Part shown: positions 52,395 to 60,739 of the stretch, piece by piece
Position numbering within the stretch: the first letter of the stretch is position 1
How the letters are laid out: the number at the start of each line of letters is the position of its first letter
Assembly (NCBI RefSeq): GCF_000425425.1
Contig: NZ_AUDK01000003.1
Location: forward strand, 62,001 to 126,000
DNA: 64,000 nucleotides
Direction of reading: 5' to 3'
Origin: Flavobacterium daejeonense DSM 17708
GTDB lineage: Bacteria; Bacteroidota; Bacteroidia; Flavobacteriales; Flavobacteriaceae
Notes under the pieces: model-generated
What the model saw: the letters and a program-made list of their open reading frames with translations, nothing else
Told to the model about the DNA's origin: nothing
Database searches by the model: none
Position numbers and translations under genes: made by a program

Positions 52395-53030
52395 ATGGAA
52401 ACAATAATTGTGATATGCCTGCTGATAGTCATTGCCCTTCTTTTACAGGACAAGATTGTCATTAAAAAAAGTTCGGAACAAAAACCAAAACAGGAAAAAG
52501 TCAATCCGAACCTGCCCGATATTATGGGACAGCCGAAGCCAGTAAGAAGCCACTCCCTGCCAAACACTGCCAATGAAAGCCAAATTGAGGAACAGGAGAT
52601 AAACCCTGATAATTTAGACATAGAATACGACGAGAATGAAAACGTCGGAATTCAAATTCCGCAGGAAGAACTGGACGAAGTTTTCATAAATATACCTGAT
52701 TTGGAGGAAGAGGAAGAAGAATGGAAAAGGTACGGAATATCCGGTGGCGATAACAGTCTTGCCCAGGGGGTTACCTTTGAAGAACTAAGCTCCGTCGGTG
52801 CATTGCTCCAAAAAGAGAATTTGGAACAATCACAAAAGGAAACAGCGGTAGATATAGTTCAAAGATTACAGGGAACTGAATTATTCAGCCTGCTGGAAAA
52901 TTCCATTGAGGGTGCATCCCGAAAAATTGCCGAGCTTTTGGATAGCACACTCTCATCTGAAACGGAAACCGGTTCTTCCACTTTGCGGAAAAGTGATTTA
53001 AGTGATTTTGACATTGGGGAGTTTGTATAG
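52395..53030 (+). CDS. traD: TraD-like conjugation protein
   Basis: This 211-aa protein has one N-terminal membrane anchor (ETIIVICLLIVIALLLQDKIVI), a Pro/Glu-rich stalk and a compact C-terminal domain (about 120-211) ending SSTLRKSDLSDFDIGEFV. Position after traA and traB matches traD of CTnDOT-type elements. The coding sequence contains CCAAACACTGCC (52560-52571). A decayed copy of its last codons is present at 54478-54534, downstream of the following gene. Confidence 0.75.
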   Translation: METIIVICLLIVIALLLQDKIVIKKSSEQKPKQEKVNPNLPDIMGQPKPVRSHSLPNTANESQIEEQEINPDNLDIEYDENENVGIQIPQEELDEVFINIPDLEEEEEEWKRYGISGGDNSLAQGVTFEELSSVGALLQKENLEQSQKETAVDIVQRLQGTELFSLLENSIEGASRKIAELLDSTLSSETETGSSTLRKSDLSDFDIGEFV

Positions 53031-53060
53031 ACTTCCCTTTGTCTTTTAAAATAAGAAAAT

Positions 53061-54413
53061 ATGGAAAATGGATTGCCTAATACCAATATAGAACCGGGCA
53101 GTTTGCTTGATCTGCGTTTGAATAAAGGCATGCTACCAACTCTGGATATTGCAGGTCATACATTCTATGTGGATTTACGAATGGACAAACTACGGCCAAA
53201 GGACGACTTTATATCCAAAGGCATAAACTTTACTGAAATAAAAGACTACTACGACCGTGACAGAAGGGCATTTGTTATTCCCTATAATCCAACAAAACGC
53301 GAATTTCAACAGGACGATGTTTCTAAAATGACCGAACTGCCTACGGATATTATAATAGTGCAGTTTCCAAATCAGTATGAATTGGATATAGTGGGATGGA
53401 ATAGAAAGCATGGCAATAGCATTACTGATCAAGATGTGAAGCAAATGCACTTTGAAGCCCGTACCCTACCGTGGGTAGATACCAATGTGATTGAGCATAT
53501 AAAACGTAATGTTGCCGAACAACTACAGCCAAAAGAAGAATATATTGTTAGCGAGCCAAAGGACAATCTGTACAGGATACCCACAGATACCCAAAGGGCA
53601 CTTCCGACATATAAAGTATTCGGAACAGAATTTATAGTGGATGTAAATCAATTGGAACTCCGTGAAAAAGCCAATCCGAAAAATGTAATTTCTCTATCCG
53701 ATATGGAAGAAAAAGCAGTACAGGGCTACAGATTTTGGTACAGCCCAAGCACAAAGGGCTTGACGACATACGCCGAACCAGGAGCAAAATTAGCAGAGAT
53801 ACCCGATTTCGTAAAACTCGACCCAACCGGTATGTCAAAGAAACATAACATTTCAGAAGATATTATGGCGGGAATGGACGATTTCAAGCTGATGGTTGAT
53901 CAGGATGCGTTCGATAAAATTGCTTACAAAGGTATTATCCCAACGATAGATATTGCAGGGCACACTTTCTATATTGACTTATTTAATGACAAATTGCATC
54001 CTAAAGATGATATCTGGTCACGGGGCATCATCTTTTCCGAACTCAAACATTATTATTCGCACAAAGACGACACCTATACCATTCCTTACAATCAAAAGAC
54101 GCATACCTTTCAGGAAGTGAGCCTAAATGTTAAGGAGATTCCCAAAGACCTCATTGTTGTACAAATTCCTGGAAAGCGTACCCTTGACCCAATTGGCCAA
54201 AACAAAGCAGGTGACTTGAATAGTTCGGACTATCTAAAAAAACATGGAGTGCAACTGCATTTTGAAGCCAAAGTAATACCGTGGCATCAGACACGTTTCG
54301 CGGAAACCGTGAAGCGTAACAATGGACAAGAGATGAAGGCATTGCAAAAAACATCCATTAGTCCTAAGCCAGAGGAAAGTGCTGTAAGTAAAAGAAAAGG
54401 TCGCAGAATGTAA
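53061..54413 (+). CDS. triple-repeat protein of conjugative element (cargo or transfer accessory)
   Basis: This 450-aa protein has three related units. Unit 1 (about 24-150: LPTLDIAGHTFYVDLRMDKLRPKDDFISKGINF ... EARTLPW) and unit 3 (about 290-420: IPTIDIAGHTFYIDLFNDKLHPKDDIWSRGIIF ... EAKVIPW) are close; unit 2 (about 182-265: LPTYKVFGTEFIVDVNQLELREKANPKN) is divergent. The C-terminal tail KRKGRRM resembles that of the DUF3945 protein. No enzyme motif is seen. It sits between traD and a fossil traD end, so it was probably acquired. A function in DNA or envelope handling is possible but unproven. Confidence 0.75.
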   Translation: MENGLPNTNIEPGSLLDLRLNKGMLPTLDIAGHTFYVDLRMDKLRPKDDFISKGINFTEIKDYYDRDRRAFVIPYNPTKREFQQDDVSKMTELPTDIIIVQFPNQYELDIVGWNRKHGNSITDQDVKQMHFEARTLPWVDTNVIEHIKRNVAEQLQPKEEYIVSEPKDNLYRIPTDTQRALPTYKVFGTEFIVDVNQLELREKANPKNVISLSDMEEKAVQGYRFWYSPSTKGLTTYAEPGAKLAEIPDFVKLDPTGMSKKHNISEDIMAGMDDFKLMVDQDAFDKIAYKGIIPTIDIAGHTFYIDLFNDKLHPKDDIWSRGIIFSELKHYYSHKDDTYTIPYNQKTHTFQEVSLNVKEIPKDLIVVQIPGKRTLDPIGQNKAGDLNSSDYLKKHGVQLHFEAKVIPWHQTRFAETVKRNNGQEMKALQKTSISPKPEESAVSKRKGRRM

Positions 54414-54477
54414 ATCCGCTATATAAAAGAACAACTAAACTATTCCCAATAGATTTTCCACAAAAGCTAGAGATAGA

Positions 54478-54534
54478 TTTTCCACTTTGCGAATAAGTGA
54501 TTTGAGAGATTTTTATATTAGTGACTTTGTGTGA
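54478..54534 (+). pseudogene. traD: fossil of traD 3' end
   Basis: In frame this reads FSTLRISDLRDFYISDFV and stops, against SSTLRKSDLSDFDIGEFV and stop in traD. The nucleotides TTCCACTTTGCG, AAGTGATTT and TTTGTGT match in order. The upstream part is not recognisable, so this is only the tail of a lost paralogue. It lies between the triple-repeat gene and the defence-like island. ATAGATTTTCCAC occurs twice nearby (54450 and 54474). Confidence 0.8.
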
Positions 54535-54624
54535 GCAAACTCACTTTTTTCTGTGTTGAAATAAAATTTGATGTATGTTAGAAAGACTAAAAAAATCAAT
54601 ATCTTTACACAATATGCAATTTTT

Positions 54625-54825
54625 ATGAGCAAAAAAGCAATTAATAGGTTGAAAGTTGTGCTTGCAGAGAAGAATGTAAGTAGTAAATGGTTAGCAGAAA
54701 AATTAGGTAAAAATGAAGCAACTATTTCAAGATGGTGTACTAATGAAGTGCAACCACCTATTAAAACTTTTGTCAAAATAGCAGATAGCTTAGACGTTAA
54801 ACTAACCAACCTTTTCAATGATTAA
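54625..54825 (+). CDS. Xre-family transcriptional regulator
   Basis: Read from ATG 54625 (66 aa, MSKKAINRLKVVLAEKNVSSKWLAEKLGKNEATISRWCTNEVQPPIKTFVKIADSLDVKLTNLF). A TTG-started longer form at 54568 is rejected because its extra residues are not HTH-like and precede a TATCTTTA promoter-like box at about 54600. The HTH covers nearly the whole protein. It is the first gene of the defence-like island, 4 bp before the ATPase gene, and probably regulates the operon. Confidence 0.85.
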   Translation: MSKKAINRLKVVLAEKNVSSKWLAEKLGKNEATISRWCTNEVQPPIKTFVKIADSLDVKLTNLFND

Positions 54826-54829
54826 ATAA

Positions 54830-57445
54830 ATGGGAGAAGAAAACAATAATAATATTATCCCATTTAAAGTATCTGCAAGAACAGCAAGATTAATCGGACG
54901 GGAGAATGTAGCAAGCTCTAAAGGAGCTATCATCGAACTTGTAAAAAACGCTTATGATGCGGATAGTAAAGTCTGTATTGTTTACTTTGATAATAAATTT
55001 TCAACTCTGCTACCTGAAATAGACGAAACACATTTCAGTGGTTTACTTAAACTAGGATTATCGACAGAATCTTTAAATGAAATCTATTTAAAAAATGAAG
55101 ATGTATATACAATAAAAGCAGAATTATCAGAAGAAAAAAAATCTTCTTTCAGAAATTCTATTTCAAAATTGTCAGCACTTTATATTATTGATTTTGGCGA
55201 AGGAATGACTCAAAATATCATTCGTGATCACTGGATGACAATTGGTACAGATAATAAAGCAAATGAAGTCTTTACAAAAAATGGAAGAGTAAAATCAGGT
55301 GCAAAAGGAATTGGAAGATTTGCATTAGATAAATTAGGTAGTAAATGTGAAATGACTACTATATTTAATCCAGCACCTGAAATTCATAAACCAGATACTG
55401 ATATTGATGGTAAGGTAACTAATAACAAAGGATATAACTGGGTTGTAAATTGGGAAGACTTCGAAGGTGATTTTAAAACCATCGATAAAGTTGGTGCAAT
55501 ATTAACAGGCTTAGAAACGGATTCAATTAAAGAGGAAGTTTTAAAAAAGATTCCTGAAACTGATTTAAATAAAATAGAATCTGAAAAAGATTTTAAATAT
55601 GGTACAATTTTAAAGATTACAGAATTACGTGATAACTGGGAAGATTTTTTTGTAGAACAAGTTTTTTCTGACTTAGAAGTATTAGTTCCGCCAAAAGAAG
55701 CAGGCGGTTTTGAAATTTTTGTTTTCAGTTCTTTAACACCTCACAAATATGGAGAAGTTTTAGGTTCAGTTTGTGATGATTTTGATTATAAACTTGTCGC
55801 TACAGCTGATGAAAATCAAAATGTAAAGATTAAAATTTTTAGAAATGAATATAACGTTGAGTTAATTCCTAATGCATTCTTTGAGAGAGAAGCTATGCAA
55901 AAGCAAAACTACAAAAGGGCTGATTTTCTAAGAGGTTATTGGGAAAAGGAAACTTCATTTAACCAGTTGCTTAAGGGTTTTGGAGCAGTGGATGAGGACA
56001 ATATTTTTGAGAGTATTGGCATATTTAATTTTACGTTCTACTTTTTAAAAAGACAATCTAATTCAATTGATGCTAAAAAGTTTTTCAACAAGAACTTTAT
56101 GTCAAACAGTAGAAAAGACTGGCTTAATAAATTTGGAGGTATTAAGTTAGTTAGAGATAATTTTAGAGTTAGACCATATGGAGAAGTAAAAAACGTTGCT
56201 TTTGATTGGCTTGGTCTAGGTAGTCGAAAAACCCAAAGTCCTGCAAGTGTTGCAAAAAAAGAAGGAGGATACAGAGTAGAACCTGATAATGTTGCAGGAG
56301 CTATAAATATATCAAGATTGACCAATCTCAATTTTGAAGATAAATCTAGCCGTGAAGGACTACAGGAAAACAAAATATTTCAGATATTCTCACTGTTAAT
56401 AACAGAGATAATCGCAGAATTTGAAAAAGATCGAGCTTACATTGCTAGGGAAATGTCAGAGTATGACGATTTTATTTATGGCCCAGAAAGAGACCGTCAA
56501 AAAGCTGAAAAATTAAAAAATGATATCTTAGCAAAGAGCAGAGCAAAAAAAGAACAAAAGACCAATGATTCTAATAATGCAAACCCTCAAGGAGAACAAG
56601 CACAGGAAGAAGAATCCGAATCCGACAAAGAAAAAGAAATTTTAGCTGGTGAGTTAGACAGAAAAGATGAAGAAATTGAAAAGCTGAAAGAAGAACAGAA
56701 GATGTTACGAGCTCTAGCAAGTAGTGGGATTGTCCTAGCATCCTTCAGCCATGACTTAAGCAAGTTAAATGATGTTTTAGCTTCAAGAACAGATAAGCTG
56801 AAAGACTTGATGCTTGAAAAAATAACAGAAGAAGAATATGCGAATTTAAGAGATAGTAAAAATCCCTTCAAACAATTGGAGCGGATAAAAAAACAAGATA
56901 CTAAACTTCAAAATTGGCTAAATTTTTCGTTAGGTGCTACTAGAAAAGATAAAAGAAAAAGAAAACAATTATTCTTAAAACCCTACTTTGAAAATCTAAA
57001 AAATGACTGGAGTACAGTTTTTGATGATAGAGGAATACTGTTAGATACTTCTGAAATTGAAGAATTAGACATGAGGGTATTTGAGATAGATATCGATAGC
57101 ATTTTTAACAATATATTAGTTAATTCTATTGATGCTTTTATTATTTCAAAAGATGAAAGAGAAAGAAATATTAAAATAAAAGTTTTCAGCAATTCTAAAG
57201 AGATAGTTATTGATTATCATGATAATGGCCCTGGGTTATCTCCAGACATTTCTGATCCTGAAAAAATTTTCGAACCACTTTTTACAACAAGAAGAAATAA
57301 ACAAACTGGGGAAGAAGAAGGAACCGGATTAGGTATGTGGTTGGTCAAATCTATTGTAGATGAAAATGACGGAAAGGTAGCCCTGTTATATCCCGAAATA
57401 GGTTTTGGATTAAAAATCACTTTTCCGATTAAATATAAAAGATAA
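54830..57445 (+). CDS. dual-GHKL ATPase (Hsp90/MORC-like plus histidine-kinase-like)
   Basis: This 871-aa protein has two GHKL domains. The first (about 12-330) is Hsp90/MutL/MORC-like: E36-N40-D44 in AIIELVKNAYDAD, DFGEGM at 121-126 and GAKGIGRFAL at 157-166. After a charged helical linker (about 560-640) comes H641 in FSHDLSKLND, like a kinase H-box, and a second ATP-binding domain: NNILVNSIDA (760-769), DYHDNGPGL, FEPLFTTR and GTGLGM (831-836). The next gene encodes a receiver-domain protein, so the C-terminal half probably signals to it. The combination with an endonuclease and methyltransferase suggests a defence system with an ATP-dependent sensor. Phosphotransfer is inferred. Confidence 0.85.
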   Translation: MGEENNNNIIPFKVSARTARLIGRENVASSKGAIIELVKNAYDADSKVCIVYFDNKFSTLLPEIDETHFSGLLKLGLSTESLNEIYLKNEDVYTIKAELSEEKKSSFRNSISKLSALYIIDFGEGMTQNIIRDHWMTIGTDNKANEVFTKNGRVKSGAKGIGRFALDKLGSKCEMTTIFNPAPEIHKPDTDIDGKVTNNKGYNWVVNWEDFEGDFKTIDKVGAILTGLETDSIKEEVLKKIPETDLNKIESEKDFKYGTILKITELRDNWEDFFVEQVFSDLEVLVPPKEAGGFEIFVFSSLTPHKYGEVLGSVCDDFDYKLVATADENQNVKIKIFRNEYNVELIPNAFFEREAMQKQNYKRADFLRGYWEKETSFNQLLKGFGAVDEDNIFESIGIFNFTFYFLKRQSNSIDAKKFFNKNFMSNSRKDWLNKFGGIKLVRDNFRVRPYGEVKNVAFDWLGLGSRKTQSPASVAKKEGGYRVEPDNVAGAINISRLTNLNFEDKSSREGLQENKIFQIFSLLITEIIAEFEKDRAYIAREMSEYDDFIYGPERDRQKAEKLKNDILAKSRAKKEQKTNDSNNANPQGEQAQEEESESDKEKEILAGELDRKDEEIEKLKEEQKMLRALASSGIVLASFSHDLSKLNDVLASRTDKLKDLMLEKITEEEYANLRDSKNPFKQLERIKKQDTKLQNWLNFSLGATRKDKRKRKQLFLKPYFENLKNDWSTVFDDRGILLDTSEIEELDMRVFEIDIDSIFNNILVNSIDAFIISKDERERNIKIKVFSNSKEIVIDYHDNGPGLSPDISDPEKIFEPLFTTRRNKQTGEEEGTGLGMWLVKSIVDENDGKVALLYPEIGFGLKITFPIKYKR

Positions 57446-57448
57446 AAT

Positions 57449-58117
57449 ATGTACAAAATATTGTTTATCGACGAAGAAAAAGATACACTGGAAGACTTCG
57501 AAGAGTTTGTTGAAAAATCTCCTTTAAAAGCTAAACTGGAACCTATAACAATGTTCCCTTTAGCTGATTTAGAGGAAATGATTGAGAATATAATTAAAAT
57601 TGCCCCAGACGCCATAATTTCAGACTACAGGCTTAATGAACTTAAAACAGATATTAAATATAATGTGCCTTATAATGGCGTTGATTTAGTTGAAGAATTT
57701 CAAAGCGTTCGCAATTACTTTCCAAGCTTTGTTTTGACAGCCTTAGATGACGAAGCAGTTAACAATAGTAATGACGTAAATATTGTTTATGTCAAAAATA
57801 TACTTTACAATAAAGAAGAAGGTAATGCAAAAGCAAAATTTCTTGATAGAGTTATAAGTCAAATTGAACATTACAGAAATCGAATTGAAAGTTACAAGAG
57901 GGAATTATCTGAACTAATAGAAGTTAGAAAAAAAGGTGATGCAGATATTACAATTGAAAGTAGAATCATAGAACTCGATGACTTTTTAGAAAAGTCGATT
58001 GACGGGAGAAGTGTAATACCCTCTGAATTTAAAACTCTTTCAAATTCTAATAGGCTTGATAATATTTTGAATAAGGTTGACCAACTATTAAAAAAGTTAG
58101 ATGAAGATGGCAAGTAA
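57449..58117 (+). CDS. receiver-domain (response-regulator-like) protein
   Basis: This 222-aa protein has an N-terminal receiver fold: acidic pocket D8-E9 in FIDEEKD, phospho-acceptor D59 in DAIISDYRLNE, T97 in FVLTALDDEA and K116 in IVYVKNILYN. A C-terminal helical part (about 125-222) is predicted coiled coil without a DNA-binding domain, so output is probably by protein contact. It begins 3 bp after the dual-GHKL gene and overlaps the HNH gene, so all are translationally linked. It is the evident partner of the kinase-like half of the ATPase. Confidence 0.85.
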   Translation: MYKILFIDEEKDTLEDFEEFVEKSPLKAKLEPITMFPLADLEEMIENIIKIAPDAIISDYRLNELKTDIKYNVPYNGVDLVEEFQSVRNYFPSFVLTALDDEAVNNSNDVNIVYVKNILYNKEEGNAKAKFLDRVISQIEHYRNRIESYKRELSELIEVRKKGDADITIESRIIELDDFLEKSIDGRSVIPSEFKTLSNSNRLDNILNKVDQLLKKLDEDGK

Positions 58118-58673
58118 TTTTAGACAGCTCAGTCCTAAAAGAACTTGTACAAAAACTTATGCAAGTTACAGAAGCTTTAAATCCTATTTGGCCATTGATT
58201 TTAATTCAAGATGTGGTTATACAGATTGCCCAGATTTTTGGTTTGGTGGTAAGAATACATTTCATATTGATCACTTTAAGCCATTTTCAAAAAATCCTGC
58301 ATTAGCAACAGATTACTCGAACTTAGTTTACTGCTGTTCTTACGTAAACATTCTCAAATCAGATGATGAAGGAGACTACATTGATCCATGTGATATAGAT
58401 TTTAATGATCACTTCGAAAGAGATTTTGACGGTTCGATTATACCAAAAGACAGTTCCAAGGAAGCAAAATATATGTTTTCAAAGTTACAGTTGAATTTGT
58501 CTAGGTATAAGTTAATTTGGAAATTGGATGAAATTTGGGAAAGGCTATTGAAACTACAAGAACAAATTAAGGATCCAAAGAATATCAAAATAAAAAACGA
58601 TTTAAGAATTATTCACAGTGAATTAGCAGAAGAATTTACTATCTACTTAAAATATTTAAAATCTGCCCAATAG
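58101..58673 (+). CDS. HNH endonuclease
   Basis: This 190-aa protein contains an HNH site: C38-x4-C43, HIDHFKPFSK with H55 and H58, DYSNLVYCC, and N83 with K86 in SYVNILKSDDE. In relatives the last zinc pair reads CxxCN; here the second position is V82, preceded by C78-C79, so metal binding may be altered. The C-terminus is helical. It overlaps the receiver gene by up to 17 bp (ATG 58101 or 58107) and precedes the methyltransferase by 2 bp. As the only nuclease visible in the operon, it is the likely effector. Confidence 0.85.
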   Translation: MKMASNFRQLSPKRTCTKTYASYRSFKSYLAIDFNSRCGYTDCPDFWFGGKNTFHIDHFKPFSKNPALATDYSNLVYCCSYVNILKSDDEGDYIDPCDIDFNDHFERDFDGSIIPKDSSKEAKYMFSKLQLNLSRYKLIWKLDEIWERLLKLQEQIKDPKNIKIKNDLRIIHSELAEEFTIYLKYLKSAQ

Positions 58674-58675
58674 TA

Positions 58676-60517
58676 TTGAAAACGCAAATATTTAAATATC
58701 TAAAATCATACTCCACCCTACCGTTTGATGTGGATAGGCTTATCATTTCTGCATACTTAAGTATTAATAATATTCGAGTTTTAAATAATCTTTTCATTAA
58801 GAATTATATTATAAATGATGATAGTGAAAATGAATTCAAAAATCTAAATGAATTCATAATTGTACTGAAAAAAGAAATTCAAAAATTTGATACCGAAGCA
58901 TTAATAGAACTTTTTGAATTTGTTATTTCCCCTTCTGACAGAGTAATCAACGGGGCAATATATACACCTTCAGAAATCAGAGAATATATTATTGCTCAAT
59001 CTTTCCGTAGAGAAGGTAATAGAATTGAGGATGCTAAAATAGCAGATATTGCCTGTGGCTGTTCTGGATTTTTATATACAGCTGCAAGAGAACTAAAAAG
59101 ACGAACAGGCAATAGCTATCAATATATTTTTCAAAATCAAATTTTTGGCTTAGATATACAAGAATATTCAGTTACTCGAAGTAAACTACTATTAAGTTTA
59201 TTGGCTTTGTCAGATGGTGAAGATGTGGGAGAATTTCATTTTAATATACATACTGGAGATGCTCTAGTTTTTAATTGGAACAACATATATGAAGATTTTC
59301 AGGGATTTGAAATTATTGTTGGAAATCCTCCGTATGTGTCAGCACGAAACTTAGATATAGAAGCTAAAGAGAATATTAAAAATTGGACAGTTAGTACTTC
59401 GGGTAATCCCGATTTATATATTCCTTTCTTTCAAATTGGTTATGAAAACCTTGCAGAAAACGGTATTCTTGGTTATATCACAATGAACACTTTTTTCAAA
59501 AGTTTAAATGGTAGAGCTTTAAGGAACTATTTTGAAGAAAACAGAGCTACAATAAGAATTATAGACTTTGGAACCCAACAAATATTTAAATCTAAAAGTA
59601 CTTATACTTGTGTTTGCTTTTTGGAAAAAGCAGAACAGAATTACATCGAATATTATAAATCTGCTAACAAAGAATTACCAACTAATAGAAATCAATATAG
59701 TAGGATAAACTACGGAAATCTTGATGCAAAAAAGGGTTGGAATCTCAATGACAATGAATTAATATCTCGCATTGAAGCAATTGGAACTCCGTTTGGAGAA
59801 AAATATAAAACAAGACATGGAATTGCTACGCTAAAAAACGATATTTTCATTTTCAAACCAGTAGCCGAAGATGATGATTTTTTTTATCTTCAAAATGGAA
59901 GTCTTTATCCTATAGAAAAAGGTATCTGCAAAGATATTTTAAACTCAAATAAATTGAGTAGAGATATCAATTTTGATGCAGTAAGAGAAAAAGTTTTGTT
60001 CCCGTATAATAATGAAGTTAAGCCAAAAGCAATTGAAGAAGATTTATTAAGAGAACAATTTCCTAGAGCTTTTGAATATTTACAGGTAAAAAAGAAGATT
60101 TTAGCTGAAAGAGATAAAGGAAAAGGAAAATATGAGAAATGGTTTGCTTTTGGAAGAACGCAATCTTTAGAAAAAGTTGGAAATAAATTATTTTTTCCTA
60201 AATTTTCAGACAGAATACCAAGCTACTTAATTAGTAATGATGACGACTTAATGTTTTACAATGGTCAAGCAATCATAGGACATTCAGAGGAAGAAATGCA
60301 ATTTGTTAAGAAAATTTTAGAATCACGTTTGTTTTGGTATTATATAAAGACCACAAGCAAACCGTATTCCTCTGAATATTATTCTTTAAATGGAACTTAC
60401 ATTAAAAATTTTGGAATCCCAGATTTCAGAGAAAATGAGATAGATTTTTTAATGAATGAATCAAATCAGGAAAATATTGATGAGTTTTTGGAAGATTATT
60501 ACGATATCAGATTGTAA
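58676..60517 (+). CDS. Eco57I/TaqI-like N6-adenine DNA methyltransferase
   Basis: This 613-aa protein has an N-terminal helical part (about 1-95), a gamma-class methylase with motif I as D124-I-A-C-G-C-S-G and catalytic NPPY at 217-220, and a C-terminal TaqI-like target-recognition region (about 330-600: YKTRHGIATLKNDIFIFKP, KWFAFGRTQSLEKVGNKLFFPKF). No nuclease motif is fused, unlike type IIG enzymes. There is no ATG near the 5' end of the frame; TTG at 58676, two bases after the HNH stop, is the best start. A terminator closes the operon. It probably marks self DNA in a system with the HNH and GHKL proteins. Confidence 0.88.
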   Translation: MKTQIFKYLKSYSTLPFDVDRLIISAYLSINNIRVLNNLFIKNYIINDDSENEFKNLNEFIIVLKKEIQKFDTEALIELFEFVISPSDRVINGAIYTPSEIREYIIAQSFRREGNRIEDAKIADIACGCSGFLYTAARELKRRTGNSYQYIFQNQIFGLDIQEYSVTRSKLLLSLLALSDGEDVGEFHFNIHTGDALVFNWNNIYEDFQGFEIIVGNPPYVSARNLDIEAKENIKNWTVSTSGNPDLYIPFFQIGYENLAENGILGYITMNTFFKSLNGRALRNYFEENRATIRIIDFGTQQIFKSKSTYTCVCFLEKAEQNYIEYYKSANKELPTNRNQYSRINYGNLDAKKGWNLNDNELISRIEAIGTPFGEKYKTRHGIATLKNDIFIFKPVAEDDDFFYLQNGSLYPIEKGICKDILNSNKLSRDINFDAVREKVLFPYNNEVKPKAIEEDLLREQFPRAFEYLQVKKKILAERDKGKGKYEKWFAFGRTQSLEKVGNKLFFPKFSDRIPSYLISNDDDLMFYNGQAIIGHSEEEMQFVKKILESRLFWYYIKTTSKPYSSEYYSLNGTYIKNFGIPDFRENEIDFLMNESNQENIDEFLEDYYDIRL

Positions 60518-60559
60518 ATAGATTTACAGAATAATACTCAATATAATTTTAAAATATTT

Positions 60560-60593
60560 AAACGTCAAACAATAAAATGTTTGGCGTTTTTTT
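60560..60593 (+). terminator. Rho-independent terminator of the defence-like island
   Basis: AACGTCAAACA (60561-60571) pairs with TGTTTGGCGTT (from 60579) with one G-T pair; a T run follows. Confidence 0.85.
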
Positions 60594-60642
60594 ATGTCTA
60601 TACACTCTCGACAGAGCCACTCACCGCCAAACAATTCCTCTG

Positions 60643-60650
60643 ACTGCCAC
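60643..60650 (+). promoter_or_regulatory. ACTGCCAC motif upstream of traE
   Basis: TGACTGCCACTTTGTTATAACGCC around this word resembles the minus-strand sequence upstream of mobC (TGACTACCACATTCTTATAG), and ACCGCCAA precedes both. It is 90 bp upstream of the traE start. Confidence 0.45.
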
Positions 60651-60739
60651 TTTGTTATAACGCCTTGATTTCTGAAACACCTTTGTCCCGAAAGCCCGTA
60701 AGGTGCGGGAAAACAGTAACAAATTAATGTGTTTCAATT

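Noticed and set aside
54568..54624. TTG-started extension of the Xre gene
   Set aside because: The extra residues are not HTH-like, and the ATG at 54625 starts a compact domain.
58676..60517. Type IIG restriction enzyme (fused nuclease)
   Set aside because: No PD-(D/E)XK or other nuclease motif was seen in the 613 residues; only methylase and target-recognition regions are visible.
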